This document shows, piece by piece, positions 14,791-31,149 of a stretch of DNA of 64,000 nucleotides. Both the position numbers and the translations under genes were made by a program. The stretch's first letter is position 1. Each line of letters opens with the position of its first letter. A model generated the notes under the pieces. That model did no database searches. It saw only the letters and a list, made by a program, of their open reading frames with translations, and was not told the DNA's origin. The DNA lies in assembly GCF_040581485.1 (NCBI RefSeq), contig NC_090130.1:18169656-18233655 (forward strand), read 5' to 3'. The stretch comes from Linepithema humile. Taxonomy: Eukaryota; Arthropoda; Insecta; Hymenoptera; Formicidae.

Positions 14791-17700
14791 ACGAAGATCA
14801 AATTATTTCAACTAATTATATCGTTTTTAATCCGCGCCGTATCAATCCGCGACGACAGTGTCGCTTCTCGATACTTTAAAACGAGCAACAAATTCATTTT
14901 CTTATATATTTCGATAGTACAGAGTCTGTAAATTAATTTGGTACCAAAAACATACGAGAAACAAATTATTTCAACTAATTATAACGTTTTTAATCCGCGC
15001 CGTATCAATCCGCGACGACAGTGTCGCTTCTCGATACTTTAAAACGAGCAACAAATTCAATTTCTTATATATTTCGATAGTACAGAGCCTGTAAATTAAT
15101 TTTCTACCAAAAACATACAAGCAACAAATTTTTTTAACTAATTATAACGTTTTTAATTCGCGCCATATCAATCCGCGACGACAGTGTCGCTTCTCGATAC
15201 TTTAAAACGAGCAACAAATTCAATTTCTTATATATTTCGATAGTACAGAGTCTGTAAATTAATTTGGTACCAATCACATACGAAAAACAAATTATTTCAA
15301 TTAATTATAACGTTTTAATCCGCGCCGTATCAATCCGCTACGACAAAGTGTCGCTTCTCGATACTTTAAGACGAGCAAGAAATTCAGTTTCTTATTTTTT
15401 TGAATAGTATATTGTTCATAAATTAATTTGAGACCAGAAACATACGAAGAACAAATTATTTCAACTAATTATAACGTTTTTAATCCGCGCCGTATCAATC
15501 CGCGACGACAGTGTTGCTTCTCGATACTTTAAAACGAGCAACAAATTCATTTTCCTATATATTTCGATAGTACAGAGTCTGTAAATTAATTTGGTACCAA
15601 AAACATACGAGCAACAAATTATTTCAACTAATTATAACGTTTCTAATCCGCGCCATATCAATCCGCGACGACAGTGTCGCTTCTCGTTACTTTAAAACGA
15701 GCAACAAATTCAATTTCTTATATATTTCGATAGTACAGAGCCTGTAAATTAATTTGGTACCAAAAACATACAAGCAACAAATTTTTTTAACTAATTATAA
15801 CGTTTTTAATTCGCGCCATATCAATCCGCGACGACAGTGTCGCTTCTCGATACTTTAAAACGAGCAACAAATTCAATTTCTTATATATTTCGATAGTACA
15901 GAGTCTGTAAATTAATTTGGTACCAATCACATACGAAAAACAAATTATTTCAATTAATTATAACGTTTTAATTTGCGCCGTATCAATCCGCTACGACAAA
16001 GTGTCGCTTCTCGATACTTTAAGACGAGCAAAAAATTCAGTTTCTTATTTTTTTGAATAGTATATTGTTCATAAATTAATTTGAGACCAGAAACATACGA
16101 AGAACAAATTATTTCAACTAATTATAACGTTTTTAATCCGCGCCGTATCAATCCGCGACGACAGTGTCGCTTCTCGATACTTTAAAACGAGCAACAAATT
16201 CATTTTCCTATATATTTCGATAGTACAGAGTCTGTAAATTAATTTGGTACCAAAAACATACGAGCAACAAATTATTTCAACTAATTATAACGTTTCTAAT
16301 CCGCGCCGTATCAATCCGCGACGACAGTGTCGCTTCGCGATACTTTAAGACGAGCAACAAATTCAGTTTCTTATTTTTTTGAATAGTATGTTGTTCATAA
16401 ATTAATTTGAGACCAGAAACATACGAAGAAAAAATTATTTCAACTAATTATAACGTTTTTAATCCGCGCCGTATCAATCCGCGACGACAGTGTCGCTTCT
16501 CGATACTTTAAAACGAGCAACAAATTCAATTTCTTATATATTTCGATAGTACAGAGTCTGTAAATTAATTTGGTACCAATCACATACGAAAAACAAATTA
16601 TTTCAATTAATTATAACGTTTTAATCCGCGCCGTATCAATCCGCTACGACAAAGTGTCGCTTCTCGATACTTTAAGACGAGCAAGAAATTCATTTTCTTA
16701 TTTTTTTGAATAGTATATTGTTCATAAATTAATTTGAGACCAGAAACATACGAAGATCAAATTATTTCAACTAATTATATCGTTTTTAATCCGCGCCGTA
16801 TCAATCCGCGACGACAGTGTCGCTTCTCGATACTTTAAAACGAGCAACAAATTTAATTTCTTATATATTTCGATAGTACAGAGTCTGTAAATTAATTTGG
16901 TACCAATCACATACGAAAAACAAATTATTTCAATTAATTATAACGTTTTAATCCGCGCCGTATCAATCCGCTACGACAAAGTGTCGCTTCTCGATACTTT
17001 AAGACGAGCAAGAAATTCAGTTTCTTATTTTTTTGAATAGTATATTGTTCATAAATTAATTTGAGACCAGAAACATACGAAGAACAAATTATTTCAACTA
17101 ATTATAACGTTTTTAATCCGCGCCGTATCAATCCGCGACGACAGTGTCGCTTCTCGATACTTTAAAACGAGCAACAAATTCATTTTCCTATATATTTCGA
17201 TAGTACAGAGTCTGTAAATTAATTTGGTACCAAAAACATACGAGCAACAAATTATTTCAACTAATTATAACGTTTCTAATCCGCGCCGTATCAATCCGCG
17301 ACGACAGTGTCGCTTCTCGATACTTTAAAACAAGCAACAAATTCAATTTCTTATATATTTCGATAGTACAGAGCCTGTAAATTAATTTGGTACCAAAAAC
17401 ATACAACAACAAATTTTTTTAACTAATTATAACGTTTTTAATTCGCGCCATATCAATCCGCGACGACAGTGTCGCTTCTGGATACTTTAAAACGAGCAAC
17501 AAATTCAATTTCTTATATATTTCGATAGTACAGAGTCTGTAAATTAATTTGGTACCAAGCACATACGAAAAACCAATTATTTCAATTAATTATAACGTTT
17601 TAATTTGCGCCGTATCAATCCGCTACGACAAAGTGTCGCTTCTCGATACTTTAAGACGAGCAAAAAATTCAGTTTCTTATTTTTTTGAATAGTATATTGT

Positions 17701-20700
17701 TCATAAATTAATTTGAGACCAGAAACATACGAAGAACAAATTATTTCAACTAATTATAACGTTTTTAATCCGCGCCGTATCAATCCGCGACGACAGTGTC
17801 GCTTCTCGATACTTTAAAACGAGCAACAAATTCATTTTCCTATATATTTCGATAGTACAGAGTCTGTAAATTAATTTGGTACCAAAAACATACGAGCAAC
17901 AAATTATTTCAACTAATTATAACGTTTCTAATCCGCGCCGTATCAATCCGCGACGACAGTGTCGCTTCGCGATACTTTAAGACGAGCAACAAATTCAGTT
18001 TCTTATTTTTTTGAATAGTATGTTGTTCATAAATTAATTTGAGACCAGAAACATACGAAGAAAAAATTATTTCAACTAATTATAACGTTTTTAATCCGCG
18101 CCGTATCAATCCGCGACGACAGTGTCGCTTCTCGATACTTTAAAACGAGCAACAAATTCAATTTCTTATATATTTCGATAGTACAGAGTCTGTAAATTAA
18201 TTTGGTACCAATCACATACGAAAAACCAATTATTTCAATTAATTATAACGTTTTAATTTGCGCCGTATCAATCCGCTACGACAAAGTGTCGCTTCTCGAT
18301 ACTTTAAGACGAGCAAAAAATTCAGTTTCTTATTTTTTTGAATAGTATATTGTTCATAAATTAATTTGAGACCAGAAACATACGAAGAAAAAATTATTTC
18401 AACTAATTATAACGTTTTTAATCCGCGCCGTATCAATCCGCGACGACAGTGTCGCTTCTCGATACTTTAAAACGAGCAACAAATTCATTTTCCTATATAT
18501 TTCGATAGTACAGAGTCTGTAAATTAATTTGGTACCAAAAACATACGAGCAACAAATTATTTCAACTAATTATAACGTTTCTAATCCGCGCCGTATCAAT
18601 CCGCGACGACAGTGTCGCTTCGCGATACTTTAAGACGAGCAACAAATTCAGTTTCTTATTTTTTTGAATAGTATGTTGTTCATAAATTAATTTGAGACCA
18701 GAAACATACGAAGAAAAAATTATTTCAACTAATTATAACGTTTTTAATCCGCGCCGTATCAATCCGCGACGACAGTGTCGCTTCTCGATACTTTAAAACG
18801 AGCAACAAATTCATTTTCCTATATATTTCGATAGTACAGAATCTGTAAATTAATTTGGTACCAAAAACATACGAGAAACAAATTATTTCAACTAATTATA
18901 ACATTTTTAATCCGCGCCGTATCAATCCGCGACGACAGTGTCGCTTCTCGATACTTTAAAACGAGCAACAAATTCAATTTCTTATATATTTCGATAGTAC
19001 AGAGCCTGTAAATTAATTTGGTACCAAAAACATACAAGCAACAAATTTTTTTAACTAATTATAACGTTTTTAATTCGCGCCATATTAATCCGCGACGACA
19101 GTGTCGCTTCTCGATACTTTAAAACGAGCAACAAATTCAATTTTTTATATATTTCGATAGTACAGAGTCTGTAAATTAATTTGGTACCAAAAACATACGA
19201 GCAACAAATTATTTCAACTAATTATAACGTTTCTAATCCGCGCCGTATCAATCCGCGACGACAGTGTCGCTTCGCGATACTTTAAGACGAGCAACAAATT
19301 CAGTTTCTTATTTTTTTGAATAGTATGTTGTTCATAAATTAATTTGAGACCAGAAACATACGAAGAAAAAATTATTTCAACTAATTATAACGTTTTTAAT
19401 ACGCGCCGTATCAATCCGCGACGACAGTGTCGCTTCTCGATACTTTAAAACGAGCAACAAATTCAATTTCTTATATATTTCGATAGTACATAGTCTGTAA
19501 ATTAATTTGGTACCAATCACATACGAAAAACAAATTATTTCAATTAATTATAACGTTTTAATCCGCGCCGTTTCAATCCGCTACGACAAAGTGTCGCTTC
19601 TCGATACTTTAAGACGAGCAAGAAATTCAGTTTCTTATTTTTTTGAATAGTATATTGTTCATAAATTAATTTGAGACCAGAAACATACGAAAAACAAATT
19701 ATTTCAACTAATTATAACGTTTTTAATCCGCGCCGTATCAATCCGCGACGACAGTGTCGCTTCTCGATACTTTAAAACGAGCAACAAATTCATTTTCCTA
19801 TATATTTCGATAGTACAGAGTCTGTAAATTAATTTGGTACCAAAAACATACGAGAAACAAATTATTTCAACTAATTATAACGTTTATAATCCGCGCCGTA
19901 TCAATCCGCGACGACAGTGTCGCTTCTCGATACTTTAAAACGAGCAACAAATTCAATTTCTTATATATTTCGATAGTACAGAGCCTGTAAATTAATTTGG
20001 TACCAAAAACATACAAGCAACAAATTTTTTTAACTAATTATAACGTTTTTAATTAGCGCCATATCAATCCGCGACGACAGTGTCGCTTCTCGATACTTTA
20101 AAACGAGCAACAAATTCAATTTCTTATATATTTCGATAGTACAGAGTCTGTAAATTAATTTGGTACCAATCACATACGAAAAACAAATTATTTCAATTAA
20201 TTATAACGTTTTAATCCGCGCCGTATCAATCCGCTACGACAAAGTGTCGCTTCTCGATACTTTAAGACGAGCAAGAAATTCAGTTTCTTATTTTTTTGAA
20301 TAGTATATTGTTCATAAATTAATTTGAGACCAGAAACATACGAAGAACAAATTATTTCAACTAATTATAACGTTTTTAATCCGCGCCGTATCAATCCGCG
20401 ACGACAGTGTCGCTTCTCGATACTTTAAAACGAGCAACAAATTCATTTTCCTATATATTTCGATAGTACAGAGTCTGTAAATTAATTTGGTACCAAAAAC
20501 ATACGAGCAACAAATTATTTCAACTAATTATAACGTTTCTAATCCGCGCCATATCAATCCGCGACGACAGTGTCGCTTCTCGTTACTTTAAAACGAGCAA
20601 CAAATTCAATTTCTTATATATTTCGATAGTACAGAGCCTGTAAATTAATTTGGTACCAAAAACATACAAGCAACAAATTTTTTTAACTAATTATAACGTT

Positions 20701-23700
20701 TTTAATTCGCGCCATATCAATCCGCGACGACAGTGTCGCTTCTCGATACTTTAAAACGAGCAACAAATTCAATTTCTTATATATTTCGATAGTACAGAGT
20801 CTGTAAATTAATTTGGTACCAATCACATACGAAAAACAAATTATTTCAATTAATTATAACGTTTTAATTTGCGCCGTATCAATCCGCTACGACAAAGTGT
20901 CGCTTCTCGATACTTTAAGACGAGCAAAAAATTCAGTTTCTTATTTTTTTGAATAGTATATTGTTCATAAATTAATTTGAGACCAGAAACATACGAAGAA
21001 CAAATTATTTCAACTAATTATAACGTTTTTAATCCGCGCCGTATCAATCCGCGACGACAGTGTCGCTTCTCGATACTTTAAAACGAGCAACAAATTCATT
21101 TTCCTATATATTTCGATAGTACAGAGTCTGTAAATTAATTTGGTACCAAAAACATACGAGCAACAAATTATTTCAACTAATTATAACGTTTCTAATCCGC
21201 GCCGTATCAATCCGCGACGACAGTGTCGCTTCGCGATACTTTAAGACGAGCAACAAATTCAGTTTCTTATTTTTTTGAATAGTATGTTGTTCATAAATTA
21301 ATTTGAGACCAGAAACATACGAAGAAAAAATTATTTCAACTAATTATAACGTTTTTAATCCGCGCCGTATCAATCCGCGACGACAGTGTCGCTTCTCGAT
21401 ACTTTAAAACGAGCAACAAATTCAATTTCTTATATATTTCGATAGTACAGAGTCTGTAAATTAATTTGGTACCAATCACATACGAAAAACAAATTATTTC
21501 AATTAATTATAACGTTTTAATCCGCGCCGTATCAATCCGCTACGACAAAGTGTCGCTTCTCGATACTTTAAGACGAGCAAGAAATTCATTTTCTTATTTT
21601 TTTGAATAGTATATTGTTCATAAATTAATTTGAGACCAGAAACATACGAAGATCAAATTATTTCAACTAATTATATCGTTTTTAATCCGCGCCGTATCAA
21701 TCCGCGACGACAGTGTCGCTTCTCGATACTTTAAAACGAGCAACAAATTCATTTTCCTATATATTTCGATAGTACAGAATCTGTAAATTAATTTGGTACC
21801 AAAAACATACGAGAAACAAATTATTTCAACTAATTATAACATTTTTAATCCGCGCCGTATCAATCCGCGACGACAGTGTCGCTTCTCGATACTTTAAAAC
21901 GAGCAACAAATTCAATTTCTTATATATTTCGATAGTACAGAGCCTGTAAATTAATTTGGTACCAAAAACATACAAGCAACAAATTTTTTTAACTAATTAT
22001 AACGTTTTTAATTCGCGCCATATTAATCCGCGACGACAGTGTCGCTTCTCGATACTTTAAAACGAGCAACAAATTCAATTTCTTATATATTTCGATAGTA
22101 CAGAGTCTGTAAATTAATTTGGTACCAATCACATACGAAAAACAAATTATTTCAATTAATTATAACGTTTTAATCCGCGCCGTATCAATCCGCTACGACA
22201 AAGTGTCGCTTCTCGATACTTTAGAGACGAGCAAGAAATTCAGTTTCTTATTTTTTTGAATAGTATATTGTTCATAAATTAATTTGAGACCAGAAACATA
22301 CGAAGAACAAATTATTTCAACTAATTATAACGTTTTTAATCCGCGCCGTATCAATCCGCGACGACAGTGTCGCTTCTCGATACTTTAAAACGAGCAACAA
22401 ATTCATTTTCCTATATATTTCGATAGTACAGAGTCTGTAAATTAATTTGGTACCAAAAACATACGAGCAACAAATTATTTCAACTAATTATAACGTTTCT
22501 AATCCGCGCCATATCAATCCGCGACGACAGTGTCGCTTCTCGTTACTTTAAAACGAGCAACAAATTCAATTTCTTATATATTTCGATAGTACAGAGCCTG
22601 TAAATTAATTTGGTACCAAAAACATACAAGCAACAAATTTTTTTTAACTAATTATAACGTTTTTAATTCGCGCCATATCAATCCGCGACGACAGTGTCGC
22701 TTCTCGATACTTTAAAACGAGCAACAAATTCAATTTCTTATATATTTCGATAGTACAGAGTCTGTAAATTAATTTGGTACCAATCACATACGAAAAACAA
22801 ATTATTTCAATTAATTATAACGTTTTAATTTGCGCCGTATCAATCCGCTACGACAAAGTGTCGCTTCTCGATACTTTAAGACGAGCAAAAAATTCAGTTT
22901 CTTATTTTTTTGAATAGTATATTGTTCATAAATTAATTTGAGACCAGAAACATACGAAGAACAAATTATTTCAACTAATTATAACGTTTTTAATCCGCGC
23001 CGTATCAATCCGCGACGACAGTGTCGCTTCTCGATACTTTAAAACGAGCAACAAATTCATTTTCCTATATATTTCGATAGTACAGAGTCTGTAAATTAAT
23101 TTGGTACCAAAAACATACGAGCAACAAATTATTTCAACTAATTATAACGTTTCTAATCCGCGCCGTATCAATCCGCGACGACAGTGTCGCTTCGCGATAC
23201 TTTAAGACGAGCAACAAATTCAGTTTCTTATTTTTTTGAATAGTATGTTGTTCATAAATTAATTTGAGACCAGAAACATACGAAGAAAAAATTATTTCAA
23301 CTAATTATAACGTTTTTAATCCGCGCCGTATCAATCCGCGACGACAGTGTCGCTTCTCGATACTTTAAAACGAGCAACAAATTCAATTTCTTATATATTT
23401 CGATAGTACAGAGTCTGTAAATTAATTTGGTACCAATCACATACGAAAAACAAATTATTTCAATTAATTATAACGTTTTAATCCGCGCCGTATCAATCCG
23501 CTATGACAAAGTGTCGCTTCTCGATACTTTAAGACGAGCAAGAAATTCATTTTCTTATTTTTTTGAATAGTATATTGTTCATAAATTAATTTGAGACCAG
23601 AAACATACGAAGATCAAATTATTTCAACTAATTATATCGTTTTTAATCCGCGCCGTATCAATCCGCGACGACAGTGTCGCTTCTCGATACTTTAAAACGA

Positions 23701-26700
23701 GCAACAAATTCATTTTCCTATATATTTCGATAGTACAGAATCTGTAAATTAATTTGGTACCAAAAACATACGAGAAACAAATTATTTCAACTAATTATAA
23801 CATTTTTAATCCGCGCCGTATCAATCCGCGACGACAGTGTCGCTTCTCGATACTTTAAAACGAGCAACAAATTCAATTTCTTATATATTTCGATAGTACA
23901 GAGCCTGTAAATTAATTTGGTACCAAAAACATACAAGCAACAAATTTTTTTAACTAATTATAACGTTTTTAATTCGCGCCATATTAATCCGCGACGACGG
24001 TGTCACTTCTCGATACTTTAAAACGAGCAACAAATTCAATTTCTTATATATTTCGATAGTACAGAGTCTGTAAATTAATTTGGTACCAATCACATACGAA
24101 AAACAAATTATTTCAATTAATTATAACGTTTTAATCCGCGCCGTATCAATCCGCTACGACAAAGTGTCGCTTCTCGATACTTTAAGACGAGCAAGAAATT
24201 CAGTTTCTTATTTTTTTGAATAGTATATTATTCATAAATTAATTTTGAGACCAGAAACATACGAAGAACAAATTATTTCAACTAATTATAACGTTTTTAA
24301 TCCGCGCCGTATCAATCCGCGACGACAGTGTCGCTTCTCGATACTTTAAAACGAGCAACAAATTCATTTTCCTATATATTTCGATAGTACAGAGTCTGTA
24401 AATTAATTTGGTACCAAAAACATACGAGCAACAAATTATTTCAACTAATTATAACGTTTCTAATCCGCGCCATATCAATCCGCGACGACAGTGTCGCTTC
24501 TCGATACTTTAAAACGAGCAACAAATTCAATTTCTTATATATTTCGATAGTACAGAGCCTGTAAATTAATTTGGTACCAAAAACATACAAGCAACAAATT
24601 TTTTTAACTAATTATAACGTTTTTAATTCGCGCCATATCAATCCGCGACGACAGTGTCGCTTCTCGATACTTTAAAACGAGCAACAAATTCAATTTCTTA
24701 TATATTTCGATAGTACAGAGTCTGTAAATTAATTTGGTACCAAGCACATACGAACAACAAATTATTTCAATTAATTATAACGTTTTAATCCGCGCCGTAT
24801 CAATCGGCGACGACAAAGTGTCGCTTCGCGATACTTTAAGACGAGCAACAAATTCAGTTTCTTATTTTTTTGAATAGTATGTTGTTCATAAATTAATTTG
24901 AGACCAGAAACATACGAAGAACAAATTATTTCAACTAATTATAACGTTTTTAATCCGCGCCGTATCAATCCGCGACGACAGTGTCGCTTCTCGATACTTT
25001 AAAACGAGCAACAAATTCAATTTCTTATATATTTCGATAGTACAAAATCTGTAAATTAATTTGGTACCAAAAACATACGAGCAACAAATTATTTCAACTA
25101 ATTATAACGTTTTTAATCCGCGCCATATCAATCCGCGACGACAGTGTCGCTTCTCGATATTTTAAAACGAGCAACAAATTCAATTTCTTATATATTTCGA
25201 TAGTACAGAGTCTGTAAATTAATTTGGTACCAATCACATACGAAAAACTAATTATTTCAATTAATTATAACGTTTTAATCCGCGCCGTATCAATCCGTTA
25301 CGACAAAGTGTCGCTTCTCGATACTTTAAGACGAGCAAGAAATTTAGTTTCATATTTTTTTGAATAGTATATTGTTCATAAATTAATTTGAGACCAGAAA
25401 CATACGAAGAACAAATTATTTCAATTAATTATAACGTTTTAATCCGCGCCGTATCAATCCGCTACGACAAAGTGTCGCTTCTCGATACTTTAAGACGAGC
25501 AAGAAATTCATTTTCTTATTTTTTTGAATAGTAGATTGTTCATAAATTAATTTGAGACCAGAAACATACGAGGATCAAATTATTTCAACTAATTATATCG
25601 TTTTTAATCCGCGCCGTATCAATCCGCGACGACAGTGTCGCTTCTCGATACTTTAAAACGAGCAACAAATTCATTTTCCTATATATTTCGATAGTACAGA
25701 ATCTGTAAATTAATTTGGTACCAAAAACATACGAGAAACAAATTATTTCAACTAATTATAACATTTTTAATCCGCGCCGTATCAATCCGCGACGACAGTG
25801 TCGCTTCTCGATACTTTAAAACGAGCAACAAATTCAATTTCTTATATATTTCGATAGTACAGAGCCTGTAAATTAATTTGGTACCAAAAACATACAAGCA
25901 ACAAATTTTTTTAACTAATTATAACGTTTTTAATTCGCGCCATATTAATCCGCGACGACAGTGTCGCTTCTCGATACTTTAAAACGAGCAACAAATTCAA
26001 TTTCTTATATATTTCGATAGTACAGAGTCTGTAAATTAATTTGGTACCTAGCACATACGAACAACAAATTATTTCAATTAATTATAACGTTTTAATCCGC
26101 GCCGTATCAATCGGCGACGACAAAGTGTCGCTTCTCGATACTTTAAGACGAGCAAGAAATTCATTTTCTTATTTTTTTGAATAGTATATTGTTCATAAAT
26201 TAATTTGAGACCAGAAACATACGAAGATCAAATTATTTCAACTAATTATATCGTTTTTAATCCGCGCCGTATCAATCCGCGACGACAGTGTCGCTTCTCG
26301 ATACTTTAAAACGAGCAACAAATTCATTTTCCTATATATTTCGATAGTACAGAGTCTGTAAATTAATTTGGTACCAAAAACATACGAGAAACAAATTATT
26401 TCAACTAATTATAACGTTTATAATCCGCGCCGTATCAATCCGCGACGACAGTGTCGCTTCTCGATACTTTAAAACGAGCAACAAATTCAATTTCTTATAT
26501 ATTTCGATAGTACAGAGCCTGTAAATTAATTTGGTACCAAAAACATACAAGCAACAAATTTTTTTAACTAATTATAACGTTTTTAATTAGCGCCATATCA
26601 ATCCGCGACGACAGTGTCGCTTCTCGATACTTTAAAACGAGCAACAAATTCAATTTCTTATATATTTCGATAGTACAGAGTCTGTAAATTAATTTGGTAC

Positions 26701-29700
26701 CAATCACATACGAAAAACAAATTATTTCAATTAATTATAACGTTTTAATCCGCGCCGTATCAATCCGCTACGACAAAGTGTCGCTTCTCGATACTTTAAG
26801 ACGAGCAAGAAATTCAGTTTCTTATTTTTTTGAATAGTATATTGTTCATAAATTAATTTGAGACCAGAAACATACGAAGAACAAATTATTTCAACTAATT
26901 ATAACGTTTTTAATCCGCGCCGTATCAATCCGCGACGACAGTGTCGCTTCTGGATACTTTAAAACGAGCAACAAATTCAATTTCTTATATATTTCGATAG
27001 TACAGAGTCTGTAAATTAATTTGGTACCAAGCACATACGAGCAACAAATTATTTCAACTAATTATAACGTTTTTAATCCGCGCCGTATCAATCCGCGACG
27101 ACAGTGTCGCTTCTCGATACTTTAAAACGAGCAACAAATTCAATTTTTTATATATTTCGATAGTACAGAGCCTGTAAATTAATTTGGTACCAAAAACATA
27201 CAAGCAACAAATTTTTTTAACTAATTATAACGTTTTTAATTCGCGCCATATCAATCCGCGACGACAGTGTCGCTTCTGGATACTTTAAAACGAGCAACAA
27301 ATTCAATTTCTTATATATTTCGATAGTACAGAGTCTGTAAATTAATTTGGTACCAAGCACATACGAACAACAAATTATTTCAATTAATTATAACGTTTTA
27401 ATCCGCGCCGTATCAATCGGCGACGACAAAGTGTCGCTTCGCGATACTTTAAGACGAGCAAGAAATTCATTTTCTTATTTTTTTAAATAGTATATTGTTC
27501 ATAAATTAATTTGAGACCAGAAACATACGAAGATCAAATTATTTCAACTAATTATATCGTTTTTAATCCGCGCCGTATCAATCCGCGACGACAGTGTCGC
27601 TTCTCGATACTTTAAAACGAGCAACAAATTCATTTTCCTATATATTTCGATAGTACAGAGTCTGTAAATTAATTTGGTACCAAAAACATACGAGAAACAA
27701 ATTATTTCAACTAATTATAACGTTTTTAATCCGCGCCGTATCAATCCGCGACGACAGTGTCGCTTCTCGATACTTTAAAACGAGCAACAAATTCAATTTC
27801 TTATATATTTCGATAGTACAGAGCCTGTAAATTAATTTGGTACCAAAAACATACAAGCAACAAATTTTTTTAACTAATTATAACGTTTTTAATTCGCGCC
27901 ATATCAATCCGCGACGACAGTGTCGCTTCTCGATACTTTAAAACGAGCAACAAATTCAATTTCTTATATATTTCGATAGTACAGAGTCTGTAAATTAATT
28001 TGGTACCAATCACATACGAAAAACAAATTATTTCAATTAATTATAACGTTTTAATCCGCGCCGTATCAATCCGCTACGACAAAGTGTCGCTTCTCGATAC
28101 TTTAAGACGAGCAAGAAATTCATTTTCTTATTTTTTTAAATAGTATATTGTTCATAAATTAATTTGAGACCAGAAACATACGAAGATCAAATTATTTCAA
28201 CTAATTATATCGTTTTTAATCCGCGCCGTATCAATCCGCGACGACAGTGTCGCTTCTCGATACTTTAAAACGAGCAACAAATTCATTTTCCTATATATTT
28301 CGATAGTACAGAATCTGTAAATTAATTTGGTACCAAAAACATACGAGAAACAAATTATTTCAACTAATTATAACATTTTTAATCCGCGCCGTATCAATCC
28401 GCGACGACAGTGTCGCTTCTCGATACTTTAAAACGAGCAACAAATTCAATTTCTTATATATTTCGATAGTACAGAGCCTGTAAATTAATTTGGTACCAAA
28501 AACATACAAGCAACAAATTTTTTTAACTAATTATAACGTTTTTAATTCGCGCCATATTAATCCGCGACGACAGTGTCGCTTCTCGATACTTTAAAACGAG
28601 CAACAAATTCAATTTCTTATATATTTCGATAGTACAGAGTCTGTAAATTAATTTGGTACCTAGCACATACGAACAACAAATTATTTCAATTAATTATAAC
28701 GTTTTAATCCGCGCCGTATCAATCGGCGACGACAAAGTGTCGCTTCGCGATACTTTAAGACGAGCAACAAATTCAGTTTCTTATTTTTTTGAATAGTATG
28801 TTGTTCATAAATTAATTTGAGACCAGAAACATACGAAGAAAAAATTATTTCAACTAATTATAACGTTTTTAATCCGCGCCGTATCAATCCGCGACGACAG
28901 TGTCGCTTCTCGATACTTTAAAACGAGCAACAAATTCAATTTCTTATATATTTCGTTAGTACAGAGTCTGTAAATTAATTTGGTACCAATCACATACGAA
29001 AAACAAATTATTTCAATTAATTATAACGTTTTAATCCGCGCCGTATCAATCCGCTACGACAAAGTGTCGCTTCTCGATACTTTAAGACGAGCAAGAAATT
29101 CAGTTTCTTATTTTTTTGAATAGTATATTGTTCATAAATTAATTTGAGACCAGAAACATACGAAGAACAAATTATTTCAACTAATTATAACGTTTTTAAT
29201 CCGCGCCGTATCAATCCGCGACGACAGTGTCGCTTCTCGATACTTTAAAACGAGCAACAAATTCAATTTCTTATATATTTCGATAGTACAGAGCCTGTAA
29301 ATTAATTTGGTACCAAAAACATACAAGCAACAAATTTTTTTAACTAATTATAACGTTTTTAATTTGCGCCATATCAATCCGCGACGACAGTGTCGCTTCT
29401 CGATACTTTAAAACGAGCAACAAATTCAATTTCTTATATAATTCGATAGTACAGAGTCTGTAAGTTAATTTGGTACCAATCACATACGAAAAACAAATTA
29501 TTTCAATTAATTATAACGTTTTAATCCGCGGCGTATCAATCCGCTACGACAAAGTGTCGCTTCTCGATACTTTAAGACGAGCAAGAAATTCAGTTTCTTA
29601 TTTTTTTGAATAGTATATTGTTCATAAATTAATTTGAGACCAGAAACATACGAAGAACAAATTATTTCAACTAATTATAACGTTTTTAATCCGCGCCGTA

Positions 29701-31149
29701 TCAATCCGCGACGACAGTGTCGCTTCTCGATACTTTAAAACGAGCAACAAATTCATTTTCCTATATATTTCGATAGTACAGAGTCTGTAAATTAATTTGG
29801 TACCAAAAACATACGAGCAACAAATTTTTTTAACTAATTATAACGTTTTTAATTCGCGCCGTATCAATCGGCGACGACAAAGTGTCGCTTCGCGATACTT
29901 TAAAACGAGCAACAAATTCATTTTCCTATATATTTCGATAGTACAGAGTCTGTAAATTAATTTGGTACCAAAAACATACAAGCAACAAATTTTTTTAACT
30001 AATTATAACGTTTTTAATTCGCGCCATATTAATCCGCGACGACAGTGTCGCTTCTCGATACTTTAAAACGAGCAACAAATTCAATTTCTTATATATTTCG
30101 TTAGTACAGAGTCTGTAAATTAATTTGGTACCAATCACATACGAAAAACAAATTATTTCAATTAATTATAACGTTTTAATCCGCGCCGTATCAATCCGCT
30201 ACGACAAAGTGTCGCTTCTCGATACTTTAAGACGAGCAAGAAATTCAGTTTCTTATTTTTTTGAATAGTATATTGTTCATAAATTAATTTGAGACCAGAA
30301 ACATACGAAGAACAAATTATTTCAACTAATTATAACGTTTTTAATCCGCGCCGTATCAATCCGCGACGACAGTGTCGCTTCTCGATACTTTAAAACGAGC
30401 AACAAATTCAATTTCTTATATATTTCGATAGTACAGAGCCTGTAAATTAATTTGGTACCAAAAACATACAAGCAACAAATTTTTTTAACTAATTATAACG
30501 TTTTTAATTCGCGCCATATCAATCCGCGACGACAGTGTCGCTTCTCGATACTTTAAAACGAGCAACAAATTCAATTTCTTATATATTTCGATAGTACAGA
30601 GTCTGTAAATTAATTTGGTACCAAGCACATACGAACAACAAATTATTTCAATTAATTATAACGTTTTAATCCGCGCCGTATCAATCGGCGACGACAAAGT
30701 GTCGCTTCGCGATACTTTAAGACGAGCAACAAATTCAGTTTCTTATTTTTTTGAATAGTATATTGTTCATAAATTAATTTGAGACCAGAAACATACGAAG
30801 AACAAATTATTTCAACTAATTATAACGTTTTTAATCCGCGCCGTATCAATCCGCGACGACAGTGTCGCTTCTCGATACTTTAAAACGAGCAACAAATTCA
30901 TTTTCCTATATATTTCGATAGTACAGAGTCTGTAAATTAATTTGGTACCAAAAACATACGAGCAACAAATTTTTTTAACTAATTATAACGTTTTTAATTC
31001 GCGCCGTATCAATCGGCGACGACAAAGTGTCGCTTCGCGATACTTTAAAACGAGCAACAAATTCATTTTCCTATATATTTCGATAGTACAGAGTCTGTAA
31101 ATTAATTTGGTACCAAAAACATACAAGCAACAAATTTTTTTAACTAATT

